Below, piece after piece: positions 12,401-25,373 of a stretch of 64,000 bases of DNA (the stretch's first letter is position 1; the number at the start of each line of letters is the position of its first letter). The stretch covers positions 11,444,858 to 11,508,857 of the forward strand of contig CM028898.1 of the NCBI GenBank assembly GCA_016801885.1, in the 5' to 3' direction. Source of the stretch: Toxotes chatareus (Eukaryota; Chordata; Actinopteri; Toxotidae). The notes beneath the pieces are model-generated. The model did not search any database, was not told the DNA's origin, and saw only the letters and a program-made list of their open reading frames with translations. The translations under genes were made by a program, and so were the position numbers.

Positions 12401-15400
12401 CTGGGGACTTGTCATATTCACTGCCATTTATCCAACATTGCATAATGAATGAAGGTAGAAGAAGTCAATTTTAGAAAAGCTAGCACATTTATTATTTTTC
12501 CCGTCCTACATTTACACACTTAGTCCAGCAGCCATGAAGCATACAGATCCCTTCTTTGTAGAGGTTGGCACCTTGGACCTCCAGAAAGTGATCCACAGTA
12601 GTGTTGACTTTATCCATTGACGCGTCCACTAAGCTCCTTCTTCATCTAATAACTCAGCAGTTAAGCTGCACGTGCATGTAACAGTAGGTGTATACCTCAT
12701 CTACTTCTACCTTAGGCCATGAACTTATCACTCACCCCTCATATTTTCCAAGACATTTAGTGAAGTTGTGGTCGTAACGGTGCTGTGCACATTATCTCAT
12801 CATCATAACAGAAAATCAAATCACAACACAGAGAAGAAGAAATTACAGCAAACAAGTAAGCTCTACTTTTTTTTTCATTTGAACTTGACACTACTGCTCA
12901 TTTGCTGAGTTTTAAAGTAGCAGCTGTTTTTCTTTCAGTGCTATAAATTCTTGGAAAAGCTTCAGTACAGAGAAACAATTTCATCTTTAACGCTCTACAT
13001 GCACACTTATTAACGAGCGGCACAATGGAGAAGTGACCTTGAGTCAAATGAGTCGCCTCTCAGTACAAATCAGAGCAACGTCGAGTTCATTTGGCTATGT
13101 TTTCATTAACAGAATGGAAGACGAGCCCATTAACGAGACATCAGTCTACAGTCTTTGTACAATATGAGTCAAAAGAAAGCTAAACATCTTCCAAGGTTAA
13201 GCTGTGAGCAGGTTATAGTTGATGCAAAGGCTCATATCTCTGCAGTCACATATTGCTCCCATTATCCCCTAACAAAGACAACAGGAAAACAGCATGTAGA
13301 TCTAAACTAAAATCTATTCATTACACTGTGAGCTACAGCCACATGTATATAAACTTTTTCATTTGTCAAAAAGATCGAGCTTATTTTTGCTCTGTAAAAC
13401 TGATGTGTTAGAATTCCGCCTTTATTAGTTAGTTTATATAATAATAATAATAATAAGTAAAGGGTGGGGAGTGTAAATTATCAGCCTGCAGGTACCAAAC
13501 ACAGTCACAGTCATGGGAGCACATGTACAACTGTGTATAACTTAAACTTATATTCTTTGTTAGTTTCGGGCAGGTCAGTCACAGAACAAAAACAATGATG
13601 GAAGAAGCACCTGCTCTGTGTACCTTCAAAATTAAAAATCAATTGTAAGCAACATAAATTCATTTAGAACAATGCATTCTACATCACTGTGAAAAGTTTG
13701 CTATCAACTGGCCTTAACCCTAACTATGGTCTGTGTCCAAAAATAATGTTTCAGAACTCCTTCGGCTATTGTCAAGTAAATGGGGGCAGCACCAGACATA
13801 AAAAGTCAACAGCTGTCATTTTGTAGAGAAGAGTAAGAAAGCAGAGGGCAAAAAACAACGAGAACAACGAAATACACCAAACTACACTTTTAGTGGTGTA
13901 ATTCCTCTCTTTGTTGAAATGTTCTTTGTTGTCAGTATGACACACACTGTACGCTCACAGCTGCTCTTAAAGGTCTGTCGGCCTTTTGTTTTAATGTTTA
14001 CTCTGATGGAGGGATGTGAGTGTATGAAGTTTAAGGGCACAGTTGGTTCAAATATTGATTACCTCTCAGGTATTCCTTTTTCCTCAAAATTGATCCCAAA
14101 ATCGTTCATAATCATACAGATGGTTCTGCGTTAGGTAGATCAGATACTGCACGGACACATAATGTACACACCCACACATACACGCACGCACAAACACAGC
14201 AATAAGGCCCCAGAGCCTCATGCTTCAGCCTCAACTGGAGTTTTTTTAGCTGCAGCCCTCGTGGTCGTCTTTGCGGATCCTAATTGAGAAATTAATGCAG
14301 AAAAATCAATTGGCCTCAAGTTTTGTGTCCAATAGACTCCTGAAGGCTTCAAGCAAGCAGCAATCAATGCTTTCCACATGGGTGGCTCCAAATCCCCCTC
14401 ACTCTTTTGTTTATGTGTTCATAGCTGGAGGATTTCGATATATGAATTTCAATGAAATAAACATTAATGAATTTTGCACCTTTCGCAAACCCCTGTGATG
14501 CGCAATGTATATTCCGGGGCATGAAATGATGTCTTTGGTCGGCACTTAAGTATCACTTAACGCAAAAAAGCTTTCTAAGTATTGGGATACGTTGTGTAGA
14601 AATTGTGCCCTTACTGGCAACACTTTGGAGCCTGCCTTATTTACACTTCAAAATGAGGATCTTTTAAGATTCTGTGATCATCCGCGGCATTGTTGGTGGA
14701 TGAATTGGCGTTTTTTTTTTTGTGTATCCCTCTTGCCTAGAGGACATCAGCTTATTTAGGGCCATTTTCAAGCTCTGCTCATCATCATCAGGTCAATGAA
14801 AAAGTAACCTTGAATTCCCTTTGACGCAACTGTTTTTTTTTTTTCAGCACTCAAACAGCACGAGTGTGCTTCGCCTTGTTACGACTCAAGGCAAAAAGCA
14901 AAACGGAGAAAAATGGCCATAAGAGAAAGATGTGGTGCTAAAATCTTTAAGTATTTTAACAGTTTCACCTCAAACACAACAGCATTTTCTCTCTCTTTTA
15001 TGGTCAAACTCTCAACAAGGGGAAAATGGACATTTGCTCGTGGTTGTTGCACAGGGAAAAACGAGTGCCATGTTCTTCTTTGTGCTCGTTAACCACCTTC
15101 CAAATTCATCATAAGCCTAGAGATCAGATCACAGTAATATTTGATCAATATTAATAAGGATAGGCAAACTCCTCCAGTAATTACCACAGTCTCTGGGCTT
15201 TGATTTCGACCATTACTAACGCCTCTGCATCTTTAGATTAAAAAAAGCGACCCCCTTTTATTTCATAACATTAAATCCCGACATGCATCTTCTAAAAGCT
15301 CTAATAAGACAAAGATAAGATTTGCATCCCCATACAAGTGTCTTTTTCAATTGATTATGAAGCCGCCATTGATGTGCGAGAAATTGATGTTTTCCTCTGT

Positions 15401-16378
15401 TCTTAAGGGCGGCTAATAGAAGGGGCGGGCTTCGAGGAGGAGACTTTGCTACTTTGATCTTCAATCAGTAAAAAATCCCACTTCTTCTTTGTCAGACTAT
15501 ATTTGGTAAATAACAGTGACAATCTGCAGGGCCTAGAGATGGAGAGAGGGAGAGGAGGAGAGATGTGTTGAAGCGATAAAGAGGGGTTGGTAAGTGGGAG
15601 AAAGAGGGAGGACAGTGGGAGAAAAGGGTATAAAGAGGGAAATATCTCGCTTGTTAAATTTAGGGTGTTAAAAAGTGAGATAAGGCTTTAACTTCTCTCT
15701 CCCAAACACACCAAAGCACTGTGTGGCACAGTCTCAAGATGCCAAAATAGCTAAGCCGTCTGGCGCTGTGACATGGACGATAACGGGAAACATTTCTTAC
15801 CTTGTTTATTTTGGGAGAATCAGATTTTACACAACTGCCCCTGTGTTTGTGCGAGTGACGTTACACTATGACACACACAGTAGGCCTCTAATTAGGCCCC
15901 ATGAAAAACAACAGGTGGATGTGAGAAAAGTTATAAATCATTCAGCCAATATGGCTGCCAACAGGCCTGTTGCCTTCCCCTTGTCTCTTTTTTTTTCTCT
16001 TCCCTTTATGTGTCTGCGAAGAAGAATTGTTGGCGGACGTGCAGTGTGAACAGATGCACAAGATGTTATGTGTATCCCACGTGTATTTGTGTAGCACTTC
16101 ATTTCTGTCTAGCATTTTGTAATCAAATTCTCAGTGATGATGCTTGTGTCTAAGTGCACGGGCCCTTGGCATGAGAAAACTAATCTTGTGCTCATATGCT
16201 ATGGGATCTATGAATAAAGGTAAAAAAGTATGCAACCTTTAAATTTCACAGGCAGGAAGAATGAGAAAATACTGAATGCTCTCAGAAACTTTATAGTGGT
16301 TTTGTTTGCATTAAAATAATGGTTTGATATGTTTAAAAAATTGATAGTACAGTAGTAGTTACTTTTGTAGATCTGCTG
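6421..16378. other. intergenic DNA upstream of tcf7l2
   Basis: I see no supportable gene here; the open frames are short and mostly reflect low-complexity sequence. Visible content: poly(T) at about 6686-6702 and 6760-6775, (CT)n near 7029-7050, a TA/TG array at 8914-8938, and an exon-like open block at 8180-8291 (see findings). A CCTGGTTAAATAAAG string near 9556-9570 resembles the tail of L2-type retroelements but is too short to call. An ATA triplet array lies at 13438-13456. Repeat-poor blocks at about 14230-14480 and 15120-15480 carry homeodomain-, POU- or TCF-type cores. A purine tract runs from about 15540 to 15640. Confidence 0.7.
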
Positions 16379-16588
16379 TGTTAATTAGTGGGCTGGATGC
16401 TGGTAGATGGATTTTTATTTTTTTTTTTAACTTTGGACGAAGTCTGCCTGTTCTCCATGCCTCCAGTCTTTATGCTAAGTTAGGCTAACCTGCTGCTGGT
16501 TAACCATACAGAAACGGGAGTGGTATTGATCTTCTCTTGGCAAGAAAGCAAATAAACGAATATCCCAAAATGACAAACTATTCCTTTC
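16379..16588. repeat. interspersed repeat of a type common in spiny-rayed fish
   Basis: This stretch matches from memory a dispersed element frequent in perciform genomes and 3' UTRs. The recognisable parts, in order, are GTTAATTAGTG with a following GCTGG, CCAGTCTTTATGCTAAG, GTGGTATTGATCTTCTC, GGCAAGAAAGC, and the end CCCAAAATG...ACTATTCCTTT. The copy is diverged and has a poly(T) insertion in its left third. It has no coding capacity. Its class (MITE-like DNA element or SINE-like) is not settled by what is visible here. Confidence 0.6.
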
Positions 16589-19500
16589 ATTATGCATTTT
16601 AAAAAGCAAAGAGGTGGCCATATCCATATCATCCACTCAAGAGTGTCCAATTCAATGCTTTTTTTTTTTTTTTTTTGTATAATTGAGGAACTTTAAAGTG
16701 TGATATTTTCAAAAACAGCATGTAAATGAAACACTGAATTTGCATTGTTGCATGTCTCCAATTAACATAACAGCTGTTACGTGTAATAAGAACAAAATAC
16801 TTTAGATTTATGTCTTTTGATAGAGACCCAGGCAGGTAAAGTGTAGACGTGGGCAGAGAGAAGTTGAAAAACACCTGTGAGAGTCGTGAAGGGGACGTGT
16901 TCTTGATGTGATATCAACAGGTGAAGTTGCCAGTAGAACAATTCTGCAATGCAAACTGCCTGAACTGTATATATATATGTTTGATTTAAACAGTAAGAAG
17001 GAATAGAAGTCAGTTTCCACACACAAAAAAGGAACAAACCAAAGCCACATTAAGATAAAGAAGATAAAGAAACAAATAAGCTACATAAAAATGAGAAATA
17101 AGAGAAGGTTCAATAACAAAGGCTTGAATGGAGCGCTGATATAAAAAAAAAAAGAAAGAAAGAGCCCACAGTTTAGTTAAAAGGGACATGAGACAGAAGG
17201 CGGGAGCTGCAATGGAGAGCTGGATAGACAGAGCTGGAGATGAAGCCAGAGACAGAGGGAGCTCAGTGGGAGGTTGTGGAGTGGCTGGGGGCAGGCTCCA
17301 GGCAGAGGAGAGGGCAGGGAAGGATTCACGGCCCAGGATCAACAACAGCACACTCGATAAACCCCCACAGACACCAGGGAGAAAACCTAATATGCCTTCA
17401 ACACATGCAAGTACTCATTTACAAATGTTTTCAACCTTAAAGGAACAAAAAAAGGTGATTTGATGCTGTTCGATATCAACCCTGTAACGGCCAAATGGCA
17501 AACTGGGGATAAACTTGAAATACAGGGCAAATACAGCAGACATTTGTTTATTTTTTCAGACTTGCTGTTTTTTTTCCCCACCTTTTCAGATGTCAAACAA
17601 GAGAAAGTGAGAACAATCAACACACTGAGGCTTGGTTCAGCTTTCAAAGTAGCATCTAAAAACACTCGTATGCTGCGATTAAAATACTGCAGCTTTCATG
17701 CGATTTGAAAAATGAAATCATTTTATTCAAGTTACAAACTGACGATGCCACAAATCACACAGTCTCTTGAAAAAAGGATATTTTATGGAACATCCCCTAC
17801 AAGTTAGACAGGCTGAGAAGACCAGAGGAGATAAAAAAAGAAAACTCGGAAACGTAAGCAGGAAAACTTTACGGGGTTATGGAAATGCAGCAGTGTTTTT
17901 CATACAGAGTGAAGATCAAATTGCAAGTTTGAGCTTTGAATAGCAAATTGTAAACCCAAACCAGATACAGGAACAAATTGTTTACAGATTTAGGTCTGTA
18001 TTTTTGCTTAAGCAAACATAATGGATGGAAAGAGTGAAAACATAAAAAAAAAAAAGTTGTTCGAAGTTGGTTTTGACAATAGCACAGCAGGTTAAAGAAA
18101 GTAAGATTTTCTTTAACACTCTTATTCTATCATCACCTTAAATTCAAGAGACTATATTATTTACACTAAACATGTCAATTTTATATGATATTCATAAAAA
18201 AGCTCTTGACAAAGTGAATTTGTGGTTTGAAAAGACTGACAGAAGGGAAAATAAATATTTCTGTTTATAATGATATTGTACATTAACGCATGCATTAAAA
18301 TAATTTTGCAACGGTTTATTTTCTTAGTGCATATGTGTATGTCTGCATATCTGATTTCCAAATAACAAGACTGTATGACCTCTCCACAGTATAATTGCAG
18401 TGTGATATTGATTTTCTAATTTAGAAGTGATTCATGAATATGGATTAAAAGAAAAGTAAAAAAAAAAAGGTACACTCTCAAAAGTCTGACTTCATTCTTT
18501 CTCTAAAGCGAGAGGATATAAGGTTGTGAATGTGGCGAGGCGCTGCTGCAGCTGCTAAAAAGCTCCGGTGAGGAATGAGGGCTTCATGTAGTGGTTACCG
18601 GCTCACTGAAGCCTCTGACCCGGCGACCACCAGCCTCTCAAAAGTAACTCAAGCCAAAAGTGAACATAAGAGGCTCTTTCTTCCAGCCCTGTTAGAGCCC
18701 GCATCCATAAAAAGCTCTGCTGGTTCACTCAGTCTAAAGATGGCCGACTCATCCAAACATCTCCAACCAAAACTATTAAAACTCTTCAGAAAAATCCACA
18801 CAAGCAGTCCCTGTCTTAAAAATGTTTTATATAGAGTAATGAGGGCGTGATAAATGTGCGCTCTGACTCACACGGCAGAAAGAATTAGGTTTTGATCGTC
18901 TTTTTTGTGCCTTTTGCGCTTAAAACAAAGCGCTGGAAAGTGTGCCTTTCAGTTCTGCTTTTCCTGAGAAGCTTAAAGTCAAACAGTGGCATTAAGACGA
19001 GGAAGATATAGAAGAAAACTTTGTCGTCATTCTCAGGCAAATGAAAATTTCACAAGGGCTGTTGCTCTCCGATCCCTGCAGGTCCATTAGTGGCCTCATA
19101 CCCCACCACGACGAGAGAGAAAAACCTGTGTCAAAAAGTCTGTTTTCTAACCGAGCCTCATCTGCATATTTGAATAATACATAGTGCTTATAAGCATATT
19201 AAATGGAATGTGGCCATGCGTCATTTGAAGGCAGAGATTAGACCTTCCCAGTTAATTATAAAGATGTCAAATGTCAGCGGGTGAACCCACGCCCTGGGGT
19301 CACCCCCTTTAGTTTGGTGATTATATGCACAAACTATAGATAAAGTGTCATCATACAGGCTATTAAGGTGCTGGGGCTTAAAGAGAGGCTTCCCCTTGCC
19401 TTTATTACTATGCAGAATCTGTCAGGGGAAGAAAACGAGACCACGCACTCTTAATGGTTTCTCAAGCAGTTACTACACGCAGCCTTATATTTCCCTCACA

Positions 19501-19624
19501 TACTTTGAAACAAAGATTAATAGGGAAGCTCAACTGATGTTAACTTGCTAAATTAGCTGGCTTAGACCTTTAAGTTTCTAAAATCTTTTGAGATACCGTG
19601 CCCTTGGCTGAGACAATAGTCAGG

Positions 19625-19625
<1 letters not shown>

Positions 19626-19668
<43 letters not shown>
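19626..19668. repeat. (TG)n microsatellite
   Basis: About 21 uninterrupted TG units. A typical fish dinucleotide array, probably polymorphic. Confidence 0.95.
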
Positions 19669-19669
<1 letters not shown>

Positions 19670-20010
19670 TGCATATGTGTATGGGAGCTTGTTTTGGTCA
19701 TTACTCTACCATTAAGACCCAATCAACTCAGCAGGGCAGCCTTGTGGAAAGCAGCACAGGCCTGAGAGAGAGCACCTTGGGTTCACCTTGACAGGACCGC
19801 CAGTCAAACGGCACAGCCCTCTCTGTGTTCCTGTCAATCTGACTCCCCCTCTGAAGTTCATTTAAAGGGAGGAGCAGCGGCTCACTAGCTCCTAACAGGT
19901 AAGAAGGGCCCATATTATCAGCCCTCAGAGAGAGCAGGGCAGAAGTCTGATGTGCTCTTTCAACTGTACTAAACTGTCTGTACTGTAGCTCAGCTCGCTG
20001 ACTGACTAGA

Positions 20011-20038
20011 CACACGCGCGCGCGCGCGCGCACGCACG

Positions 20039-20106
<68 letters not shown>
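20011..20106. repeat. compound (CG)8-(CACG)n-(CA)n microsatellite
   Basis: Eight CG units (20015-20030) pass through CACG steps into more than 30 CA units. The whole tract alternates purine and pyrimidine, so it is a strong Z-DNA candidate. A pure CG block is unusual in a CpG-depleted vertebrate genome. Open frames read through it (poly Cys-Val or Thr-His) are spurious. Confidence 0.95.
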
Positions 20107-20107
<1 letters not shown>

Positions 20108-20501
20108 CAGCAACTCTGTTGGCTGATTGGAAAACAGAGAAAGAAAAGAAAGTGGAGGAGAATAGACAGAGAGATGAGAAGAACTGATTTGCATGGGGAA
20201 ATGGAGATGTAAAGAAATGAACAGATTAAGGGTATAAGGAATAAGGATGAGATTAAATCTCGAAAGCCCGGCTGGTGTGTACGCGTCTCTGGGTGTGTGT
20301 GTAACACAGAGAGGAGGGATGGGAGAGTGGAGGGGGGAGTAGAGTATGAAAACAAGAGAGAGAATGGTATATTTTCAATGGAAGGTATATTGCAATCCAC
20401 TTTTCTGATTTTAGGAGCACACTGGGGGACTGAGGAGTTTGTTTTGGTTTGGGGGAGCTGACACAACATCCACTGCTTCCACCATCAGGCAATCCCCACC
20501 A

Positions 20502-20526
20502 TACACACACACACACACACACACAC
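20502..20526. repeat. (CA)n microsatellite
   Basis: About 12 CA units. Confidence 0.9.
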
Positions 20527-23500
20527 CCCTACATGAGGCCCCAGCCCAGCCCTTCCAGCTTCCTCAATATTTCATGGGATGAGCCCATGCTGACTAACTC
20601 AAGGCCATGCAAGCACGGCTCCCTAACCGACCAAAGCACTCGCAGTCTTCTGAGGTTCCTGGTTGCCAATATCCAGGATCATGGAAACAATAACATTTAG
20701 CTGCAGTTCCCAGGAATCAGATAAATGAGACAAAAAAGAACACAGTGAATCCAAGATGACTTCCATAAATGTAAATTATGTTATGTTTCTCTTTTGAATG
20801 TGGTTCCAAAAGCAAAGAAGTGAAGGTCAAGGTGTTATCTGGCATCATAACATTTTTTTTTTTTTTGTGAGGTGCAATGAAAAGCCAAACAGTTCTGTGC
20901 ATTTTGGAAGGCCGGACCCAAACACAATTACACGTAGGCTCATCTTTGATAGCATCCTGTGGGTCTCAAAAAGGTAAAAGTTCCTGAGCTCAAACTTGGT
21001 TTTGGATGATTGCACCAAGTTACCTCATGCAAGGTTCCTCAACTTTTTTCCGGGAGTTGTATTGTCTTAATTTTTTCCTGATGGTCCTCCTTTACAATCC
21101 CAACAGACAGCTTTCTGTCCAGACACATATGAAATTTAAAAAAAATAAATAAAAAATGGTCACATGCTCCAATAAATTCTTTAACATGCTCAAACAAAAG
21201 CTGCTCTTACATTTGTTTGAATCTTTAAAAACAGGTGAAGGATGTGTACCTAAATTTTTTAAAAAGGCTAAATATTTTCCGAAAACAGTCGGACACTAGG
21301 TAGATTTCATCAACTGTTACTATCAGCTGTGGATTTTTTTTGTGTTACCAAGTGTATATGGCAGCAGGATGGAGTATGGAAGGAGTGTAACATAAAGTGT
21401 TTAGGGTAACAAATATCACACAGATGTGTTTTATAGACAAACACTGACCTGCAGCTGCATGTCCAGTGAGCAAAGGTGACTCACAGCGGCAGTTTTATTC
21501 CCTCAGTGAGACACTGGAAGACAGAGGATAAAGATTATTGTGGGTGTTTGTAGATTTGATGGAAAAACCTGAAACTGTATCCAGTTTTGGCCTGATCTTT
21601 GTTTTCGAGCCTGTTCAGCGTGAATATTGAACCATCAAACACTCCAATTTTCACCACTCTGCCTTGTTTTGTCTAGATTTTCTTCAAGCCGAGTGTCATT
21701 GGAGAGTAAACTATGTGTATGCTTTCAGTCCTTTGTATTTTTTTTCCTCCGCCTCCCTTTTCTCGCCGGATGTGTGCGAGAGAGCCAGTGCGCGCTTGTG
21801 TGTATGTGTGTGTGTGTGTGTTTGCAAACGAACGTGTGCAGGCTTTGTTTTTCTTTTGAACATCCCTTTGATGTTGCTGTTTATTTATTTATTTCTCTGC
21901 CTGCGAAGGCCCTTTCTCGGTGGTTAGGGCTACAGCGGATTGGGCGCGCGTTGCTCTGAGTGCCATCCATCAGCGAGGAGCCTCTCTGACGGATGAACCA
22001 GTGACCCCGGCTCCCTATAGCACATCAGCTTGAAGCTGAAGCTGCGCTGGGGGATTTTTGTTTTTAAGGAGATGTAGTGTAACCAGGAGGGCCTCTGCTT
22101 CATCACCACCCTGTCTGGCTGACTATCAGTGTGCATCACATGTAAAACAACTATTTCATCTCTGGCCAGGAGGTATTGCTTTACTTTGGTTTCCCAATGA
22201 TAATGGAGATCTTGTAGTTGCGGGTGTACTTTTTATGGCTGATTTGATACCTGTGTCTTCTCTGCTCGGTCTGTGTTTCGGTGCTCTGGTGCTTCGGCTG
22301 AGGCCGGTCCAATGAACATTTGTAATCTCACTCTCAGAGCCTGATGAAACAGACAAGGACTGATCAGAATGCTTCAATATACAGTTTCCATACAGGCAGA
22401 ATTAGAGCAGAAGGGATATTTTGGGGCATGAGGAAAGTTTCTTCTCCAGTTCCAGTGCTTCAAAACTTCAACTAAATAGTAGTGTAACTTCTCTCTGAAT
22501 CTGTCCATGGTCCTGAAACAAACTGGTCAGTGTCAAATGGGGGTGTGTATCCCAGCATGCTTTAGTAGACTACTGGGACAAATACAATGTCTGTGATCAA
22601 ACCAACAGACATGTTCTTATTTATTTATTTTTTTTAAATTAATGCTGATACTTAACGATACATGGTTTACATCACACAAGAATTTTACGGCCTACAACTT
22701 TTTTATTTTAAGGAACTTTAATTATTGTGCTGATGATGATGCCAAGGCACTAAGATGATTCTTGGTAACTCACAATTAAGTAAGTTCAGTTGCATTTTTG
22801 CAAAAGCAACACAGTGATGAGCATAATGCATTTGGTCAAAAGCAAAGTAAATTACAAGAATTAATTGGCAAGCCTTGCAGGTAAATTACAACCATACTAC
22901 AACTACACTTCAAAGACTTATGTAAATTACATATATTTAAATCAAAAGTTAAACATTTTTCATTTTCTTACCTTCTTTCTCAGCCAAGTTCAGATTATTT
23001 CCTCCCTCAGTGATGATTTCTTGTTTCTTGAAGCAACTCTTTCGGACCATGGCCTCCAGGTTCGTGTTCGGCTTGTCTTCGTCCACATGTCTGGCGTTCC
23101 TTAGATGGTCTCCTCTGGTGGGTAGCCATCACCCATCAGTCTGTACATCTTAACCTGTGGAGTTACACCTCTGACAGACACCTACTGAGACATCCTGACA
23201 GCTGAAATAAACCCGGGTCCTTGTCCTTTTTCTCTCTGCTCTGATATACTTATGCATTCAGTGCACTTCAATTTTCCAAATTTGTTGCTTGATATTTATG
23301 TGTTAACTTGTTTTAGATGTGCAATAACATGAATTGTGTTTAAAGGAAAGTGCAGCCATTTCTGCCCTTTTTTCTTTGCACAATCTCAAAATGATAAAGA
23401 ACATTTTCATTAGGTTTTAAAGTCATAAGTCATGCAGCGTGTAAGACAAACTAATGAGGCAGTACAACGCACATGTGAGTTGTGGGCCTCTCACCTGTAC

Positions 23501-25373
23501 TCCATCTGCTCAGCCAGGAAATGTAAAGACATTCAGTGCCATGTAAAGTCCTAACATGTCTCTGTGGTACATACTGTATATAGCAAAATGGCTAAATCAT
23601 GATCTCCAAATAAAGTGGTTTAGAGAACATGGCTAAACTGTTGCTTGTTCACAATATGTCTGACTAATCATGCTTGCTTTTGTGATGTTGTGATACTTCC
23701 AGATCTCAGGAAGTACTTTGGTGAATATAATACTCAAACATAACCAACAGGACTAATGGATAAAATCACCAAAGTGTGTATTAAAGCTGTTATAAACAGT
23801 TTTTTTTTTTTTTAAATTCATTTTATGGGGCCACCTATTATCAACATTTTCAGGCTACAAAAGCAGGGTCATGCTCTCAGAGTTTCTACATTGTACTATA
23901 ATTACAAATGGTTACATCTAATATGAACAAAACTTCTTTCAACTGCAACCTCATTGAGATCCAAATTGACTAGACAGCCTCACAATGAAGTCTGGGTCCA
24001 GTCTAATGAAGTCTTCAATGAAGATACCAAAGCAACTTCAGGACACAACTGCATCTTCACAGAGAAAAACTGGGGCTCTGATTGAATTTCGATTGCAGAC
24101 ATGCTGTTATGTGCAAATAAAAGTAAGCATGACCGTGCCTTAACATGCCTAAACGACAACAGCCTGCATTGTTAGAGGTTCTACTTCGTTAATCTCCATT
24201 GACAGCAAAGGGTGATGTGTATCTGAAAGATTATAGAGAGAGACTGGGCGAGGATGCTGCCTGACAGTAGGTCCAACATAATGAGCACAATTGTGCACAT
24301 GTCCACTCTGCACCAATAGGAACCCAAGGCCACAGCACTACACGCCAGTGCAGATGAGTGCTCCCGCAACTAACCCCCTGCGTTTGTTATGGAATGGCAG
24401 ATACTCACAATAAAAAGTTCTTAGTTACAGGATCTTCCGCTTTTACTTACTTTTCCATCCCATTGTCCCATTCTGGAGAAAGACCACCACTTGAGAAAGC
24501 ATTTTCATTCTGAATGAGTGCTATGATTCTGAGCATCCACTGAAAGGCACTAGATGTGTGCAACTGTAAGATCATTCCCTATCTAAATGTCTGTCCTTCA
24601 ACCACTGCCATCAGCTCAGCATACAAGAAGATTACATTTGATTTGAATAGGCACAAACAGTGGCTGGGTTGAATAAGCAGCTCGCCTCATTCAAGTCGTG
24701 AAAGAGATTTTTTTTTTTTTTTGTCCACTCGCATCATTTCTACGGACTGTACATTTCAAAAAACACTAGAGTGCTTCTGCATTGACCACAACACTCCTGC
24801 TGCTATCACATCCACATAGGGGTGAATACCCCCGCTATCCTTTATGCCCCCCCCCCCTTTCCTAAGTCCTTGACAAAACCTCCAGATGGATCCAAGATTA
24901 AAGATTTATCAGCTAGTATGAAAACAATTGTTATCATTTCTATGGACTTTACTGCTTTGACAGCATGAGATGGGAAACAGTAAACTTTCCTACCAGGAAA
25001 CAACAGATTCATTTGGTTTATTCAGTCATCAAAATTTAAACAAAATATTCTTAAGAGGCAACACAGAAGGTGTTTTTTGTCCACAGTGTTTGACTTGGTT
25101 CAAATAGCTTTCGTTCTCGCAGCGGTTGAGTCTTTCACAATATTCTTACTGAAACAAAGAAACAAAAGGCAAATCCTTAACAAATCAATGTGGTTTCAAA
25201 ATCTGGACAAATATTTGAATCATTCTTAAAAGGAAGGTACGACACAGAACCTCTACCACTGAAAGACAGCGCTTAAAAATTAGAGAAAATTTAAATGTCA
25301 TCAGAACTACTCCTGAACATGAAAGAGTCTCACATCTGTCTCACATCACATCATTTAAGAGACATTAAGTGAC

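Larger units (their letters stand above)
16589..25373. other. intergenic DNA between vti1a and tcf7l2
   Basis: No gene is supported. Contents are several microsatellites (listed separately), poly(A)/poly(T) runs, a repeat-poor block at 19140-19330 that looks like conserved non-coding DNA, and an exon-like open block on the minus strand at 22972-23128 (see findings). The 23.1-25.3 kb stretch shows nothing recognisable beyond homopolymer runs (for example poly(T) at about 23801-23813 and 24709-24722, and C9 near 24847-24856). Confidence 0.65.

Noticed and set aside
19990..20469. 159-codon minus-strand open frame
   Set aside because: About a quarter of it is Cys-Val repeat from the CA/CG microsatellite. 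Stops are absent because of composition.
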